Positions 60,510 through 64,000 of a stretch of 64,000 nt of DNA are shown here, one piece after another. The position numbers and the translations under genes are program-made. The first letter of the stretch is position 1, and the number at the start of each line of letters is the position of its first letter. A model generated the notes under the pieces. It saw nothing but the letters and a program-made list of their open reading frames with translations, had not been told where the DNA came from and searched no databases. Source of the DNA: Cytospora piceicola (Eukaryota > Ascomycota > Sordariomycetes > Diaporthales > Cytosporaceae); NCBI GenBank assembly GCA_023375675.1, contig JALQBC010000053.1, positions 171,373 through 235,372 on the forward strand, written 5' to 3'.

Positions 60510-60750
60510 TCTTCTGTAGTATGGTGGTCCGTCAGGCAAGCTTATACTACGGAGGAGTTTGAGATCTTTCGTAGTATAGGAGCCCGTAGGGCGATCTTAT
60601 ACTACGGAGGGGTTCGAAATCTTTCGTAGTATAGGAGTCCGTGGGGCAAGCTTGTACTACGGAAGGGTTTGATTCTTACGTAGTATTGTAGTCCGGGGGG
60701 CATGCTTATAATACGCAAGGGTTTCGATTCTTACGTAGTACACAGTCCAG
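60510..60750 (+). repeat. Array of five ~55-bp tRNA-like hairpin units
   Basis: Units start at 60,510, 60,565, 60,620, 60,674 and 60,729 (spacings 55, 55, 54 and 55); the last is cut short. Each opens like the tRNA-Asp 5' half (TCTT.CGTAGTAT..G..GTCCG..GCAAGCTT). Each then reads the complement of its own start (ATACTACGG) and ends with a T-arm-like GGGTT(C/T)GA. In the second unit CGTAGTATA (60,570-60,578) pairs with TATACTACG (60,598-60,606), and inside it GCCC pairs with GGGC around a 3-nt loop. The units lack an anticodon arm. No oligo-T separates them. Whether they are transcribed is unknown. Confidence 0.8.
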
Positions 60751-61553
60751 TACTGCCCGCATCTGGATCAACTTCTGGTGGCGTCTGCGGACCTGTCAAA
60801 CCTTGCTTATTTCTGAAGCATAAAATAACACTAATGTTCCGAATTTAATCCATGGTTCTAGTGAGGAAGGACTGGATACCTTTGTTGGGCGCTCACTTTG
60901 CTTCCACATCTCCCCTTTTCAATTCCCTATGACTTTATAGTCACGACCACCAATAAAGTTATGTTTCGCTCCATTTTTGGTTGCCAACATAATTGTCTCA
61001 AGCAGGGACCACTTCTACCTTCTACACCAACGCACCCCACACATCCCTGCCAGTGACCCTCAGGGATACACCCAAGCTGACGATGAATCATTCCAAGGTT
61101 TACAGACAGCTGCCACCCCCGATCACATCGGCTTGGCAAAAGCTTGACTCGCCCGGATTCAACCAAGGCTGGCTGCACCCCGCAACGCATCGTGCAGGAC
61201 ACTACACCAGGCGAGGTAATTACTTAGCAGCCACTATTCAATGTGAGTAGTATTCACAGTGTTTCGGGAACGGGAAGCAGTCACATCAATCACTCATACA
61301 TGCTGGACCTTAATATTCTTTATGCACCCAGTGTTGAAATACAATTGTGTCATGGCGACCCACACTGTTCCCGTGTCCCGGGCTCGGCCTTAGTAGTAAG
61401 TCCCGAATTTGTATGTTTAATCCGCCGACAACCCCGTCTCTTGATGTGATTGAGTCAATTGATGAGATCCCAAGGTCTCGAATGCTCCTCTGTTGCTGAG
61501 CTGAGGAAACCAGCTCTACAACAGCCAATCCCGTAGAGCCACATTCATTTACA
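60751..61553. other. Upstream region of the MmgE/PrpD gene
   Basis: No supported gene. The last 200 bp should hold the promoter. Short ORFs on both strands between 60,927 and 61,528 have no convincing start, composition or context. Confidence 0.45.
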
Positions 61554-63081
61554 ATGGCTACAAAGCATATCGCTTCCTGGGTCCACGACCTGCAGTACTC
61601 TCAACTGCCCAAAGATGTCACCCGCGCCGCCGTGCAGAGCTTCTACAACTGGGCCGGCTGCACGGTAGGAGGCAGTGACCATGAAGCCGTCACCATCGCC
61701 GTAAGTCCCTGAACGTCGACCACTTGGGAATCACCGTCATAAACCCTTCCTCCTCACCAACGCCGAGACTGATCATCCACCACAGACCAAAGCCCTGAGC
61801 CCCTTCTTCGGCGCCCCCACCGCCTCCATCCTGGGCCACAAGGGCACCGTCCTCACCGACCCGCAGCACGCGGCACTCCTGAACGGCATCGCCTCCCACG
61901 TGCACGACTACGACGACACGCACCTCGACACCATCATCCACCCCACCGGGCCCGTCGCCAGCGCGCTCCTCGCCATCGCCGAGCACCAGTCCCTCAGGGG
62001 CGTCGGCGCCGGCGCCGGCGCCCCCACCCCTGTGAGCGGCAGGGACTTCCTCGTGGCGCTCGTCGCCGGCATCGAGGTCGAGTGCAAGCTCGGGCTGGCG
62101 GTCTGGCCGCAGCACTACGACGTCGGCTGGCACATCACGTCCACGACCGGGTCGGTCGGCGCGGCGGTCGCCGTGGCCAAGCTGCTCGGGCTCGGGACGG
62201 AGAGCATCGTGCACGCCATCGGCGTCGCCGCCACGCAGGTCGTCGGCCTGCGCGAGATGTTCGGCAGCCACACCAAGAGCTTCCACCCCGGGAGGGCGGC
62301 GCAGGCCGGGCTGATGGCCGCTCTGCTCGCCGGGGAGGGGTATACCAGCTCCGAGCAGCCGCTGGAGAGCAAGAGGGGGTGGGCCAGTGTTGTGGGCGTG
62401 ACCAAGGGGGAGAAGGAAATCCAGGCGGACCTGGCGAGGTGGTCAGGACTCGGTGGTCAGAGTGAGGTCGGCTTGCCGGCGGTGGGCGGTACAGAGGGGA
62501 AGGGCCGGTGGGAGATTCTGAGGAACAGCTTCAAGCCGTTCCCGTGTGGCATTGTGATACATCCCGTGATCGATGCGTGCGCGCAAATACATCAGGATAT
62601 GTTGAAAGAAGGGTTACGGGTTGAGGACATTGAAAGCGTCCATGCAAAGGTCCACCCCCTCGTGTTGGAATTGACTGGAAAGAAGGAGCCGAAGGATGGG
62701 CTGCAGGGAAAGTTCAGTGTATACCATGGAGGAGCTTGTGGACTGATATTCGGAAAGGCCACGCCAAGCCAATACGACGACGGCGTGGTGCAGGACCCCA
62801 AGGTGATTGGCGTTAGGGACCGGATAACAGCCGAAGTCGACCAAACCCTCGGTGCGGACGAGACCGTGGTCGTGGTGACAATGAAGGGCGGCAAGACAGT
62901 GGAGAAGCATGTTCAGCACGCTGTGGGAAGCATGGAAGCCCCATTGGATGAGCAGCGGCTGCAGGAGAAGTTCCTCGACCAGTGTCAGAAGGTTCTTGGA
63001 GATGGCACAAAGGCGGCAAGCGATGCGCTATGGAAGCTCGAAGATGTGGAGGACATTGCGACGATCACGAAGATTTTGTAA
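61554..63081 (+). CDS. MmgE/PrpD-family protein (2-methylcitrate dehydratase / cis-aconitate decarboxylase-like), 480 aa
   Basis: Exon 1 (61,554-61,700, 49 codons) and exon 2 (61,786-63,081) are joined across an 85-bp intron with GTAAGT and CCACAG ends, phase 0. The length is normal for the family, which dehydrates or decarboxylates small polycarboxylic acids in mitochondria or cytosol. By comparison with cis-aconitate decarboxylase I see the active-site pattern D-Y-D-D-T-H (90-95), G-W-H (His165), T-K-S-F-H-P-G-R-A-A with Lys213, F-K-P-F-P-C with Lys299, His308, and Tyr362. Substrate cannot be told from these alone: itaconate-type decarboxylation, 2-methylcitrate dehydration or another acid are all possible. 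I see no clear mitochondrial presequence. Neighbouring genes show no organic-acid cluster. Confidence 0.92.
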
Positions 63082-63232
63082 ACGGAATGCCAAAATTGGA
63101 TGGAAATTACTTGCAGATTACACTGAAGTATCAATGGTCCCTCCAGAACACGGTCTCTGATTCTCCCTTGACCAGACAAAGTATCAAGCAAAAAGTCTCC
63201 AAAACAACAAAACAGCCCGTCCCGTTCACTCA
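63082..63232. other. Convergent 3' region
   Basis: The 151 bp between the stop codons of the two flanking genes must hold both 3' ends. Confidence 0.6.
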
Positions 63233-63979
63233 TCAATAGTCCTTGATCGCCGCAGGTTTGGCGTGCCTCATATGATCACGGGTGGTGAAATATTTGTATC
63301 TCACACATAAGAAAAGCCAGCTGAGCAGTATCAACGCCAACATATATACCGGTGTTAACAAAAACGTAGAATGTTTCCATGAGACCCTCGACCCTTCCAG
63401 AGCCTCGAGTTCGACCACTGGGTGGCCCAGGGGTAGCTTTGGGAAAGAAACACCTTGGGTAATCCCTGGGCCCACCCAGGGGAACAGAAGAAGGGGACTT
63501 ACCTTCCAAGAGAGGTACGTGGCAGAGAAGGATTTGAAAGAGCAGGTCCTGAAAGAGAAGAATGGGAAAGAGAGGGACGTGAACAAGGCCTTCAAGGAAT
63601 CGTTCTTTTCTTTCTCGAGAATCTCGGTGAAGCGTTTGCTCAACTGGCGATGCAGATCAGGGATGGCTTCCATGATCTTGGCACTGTCGTTGTGCTGTGG
63701 GTCGGAACGTCCCGTTTGGGTCGAGGAGGAAGGGACCTGGCTCAAAGCCGACAACTCGACTCCCGTCAGAAGGTTTTCCGTGTCATGGGGCGGTGATGTT
63801 TTGCGTGGGGAGGTGACGTTGTCATCCGGCGGTGATGTTTTGTCTAGGAAGGTGGCGATGGCATCGTGGTACTGCTTAACGCCTAAGACGATCCAGAGCA
63901 GGGCACATCGAATAGAGCAACTTGACTGCCATTGTACACTATTTACAATGGGCGTGGGAAGCTCCCTTATATAGACCAT
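63233..63979 (-). CDS. Membrane-anchored protein, about 226 aa, N-terminus unresolved
   Basis: Minus strand, TGA at 63,233-63,235. A 66-bp intron (63,502-63,437, GTAAGT donor, CCAAAG acceptor, phase 0) fits. Because its length is a multiple of three it also reads through, which hides it in a simple ORF scan. The spliced product has a Ser/Thr/Pro-rich middle, a charged helix (K-R-F-T-E-I-L-E-K-E-K, about codons 114-124) and a membrane span near the C-terminus (F-L-L-T-P-V-Y-M-L-A-L-I-L-L) followed by a basic tail. The first in-frame ATG is 63,979. A TATA-like CTATATAAG (minus strand, about 63,973-63,965) lies just downstream, so the true start could be later, or the gene may extend beyond the window. 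Family unknown. Confidence 0.55.
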   Translation of the reverse strand: MVYIRELPTPIVNSVQWQSSCSIRCALLWIVLGVKQYHDAIATFLDKTSPPDDNVTSPRKTSPPHDTENLLTGVELSALSQVPSSSTQTGRSDPQHNDSAKIMEAIPDLHRQLSKRFTEILEKEKNDSLKALFTSLSFPFFSFRTCSFKSFSATYLSWKVSPLLLFPWVGPGITQGVSFPKLPLGHPVVELEALEGSRVSWKHSTFLLTPVYMLALILLSWLFLCVRYKYFTTRDHMRHAKPAAIKDY

Positions 63980-64000
63980 ATCAGTAGCGAGCTCCACAAT

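Noticed and set aside
60993..61250. Plus-strand ORF of 85 aa upstream of the MmgE/PrpD gene
   Set aside because: It begins with TTG, has no family resemblance, and lies in the presumed promoter region.
61900..61902. Start of the MmgE/PrpD ORF at this GTG
   Set aside because: The family's N-terminal domain is encoded upstream, including an exon from ATG 61,554 and an intron with canonical ends.
63980..63997. N-terminal extension of the right-end gene to 63,997
   Set aside because: It begins with GTG; the first ATG in frame is at 63,979, and even that is uncertain.

Overview
The window is from a filamentous ascomycete (Pezizomycotina) with a two-compartment genome. Spliceosomal introns of 62-85 bp with GTAAGT donors, an intron-containing nuclear tRNA-Asp gene, fungal protein families and a large block of RIP-type mutation (repeat-induced point mutation, C-to-T mainly at CpA) all point there. 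I cannot name the genus from sequence alone.

Positions 1 to about 49,600 are an AT-rich block. TpA is everywhere, CpA and TpG are strongly depleted, CpG survives, and almost no ATG remains. There are no intact genes. By eye, decay is milder at 1-12 kb and severe at 12-28.8 and 31-48.6 kb. Between these lies a younger, still recognisable small LTR element at 28,836-30,870, with 191-bp LTRs that differ by 18 transitions and no transversion. Many stretches still carry a coding frame on the + strand whose in-frame stops are TAA or TAG where CAA or CAG (Gln) would fit; I annotate the clearest as pseudogenes. The block also holds minisatellites (45, 18, 40, 17, 7, 27 and 124 bp units), a 468-bp palindrome at 13,348-13,815, and an array of diverged repeats that ends at the block's edge.

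Positions 49,600-64,000 are ordinary sequence with GC-rich exons. The supported genes are a 57-codon ORF on the boundary, an APH-type phosphotransferase, a convergent two-exon DUF6914-like gene, a six-span membrane protein, a two-exon MmgE/PrpD-family gene and a convergent two-exon membrane protein at the right end. Between them lie a MITE with a near-perfect 8-bp target duplication, decayed gene fragments, a tRNA-Asp(GTC) with a 25-nt intron, a tRNA-Asp relic, and a tandem array of 55-bp hairpin units that look derived from that tRNA.

The genes do not form an obvious pathway or cluster. The most unusual items are the tRNA-derived hairpin array (60,510-60,750), the dated LTR element, the long palindrome inside the AT-rich block, and the sharp edge of that block beside a short ORF.
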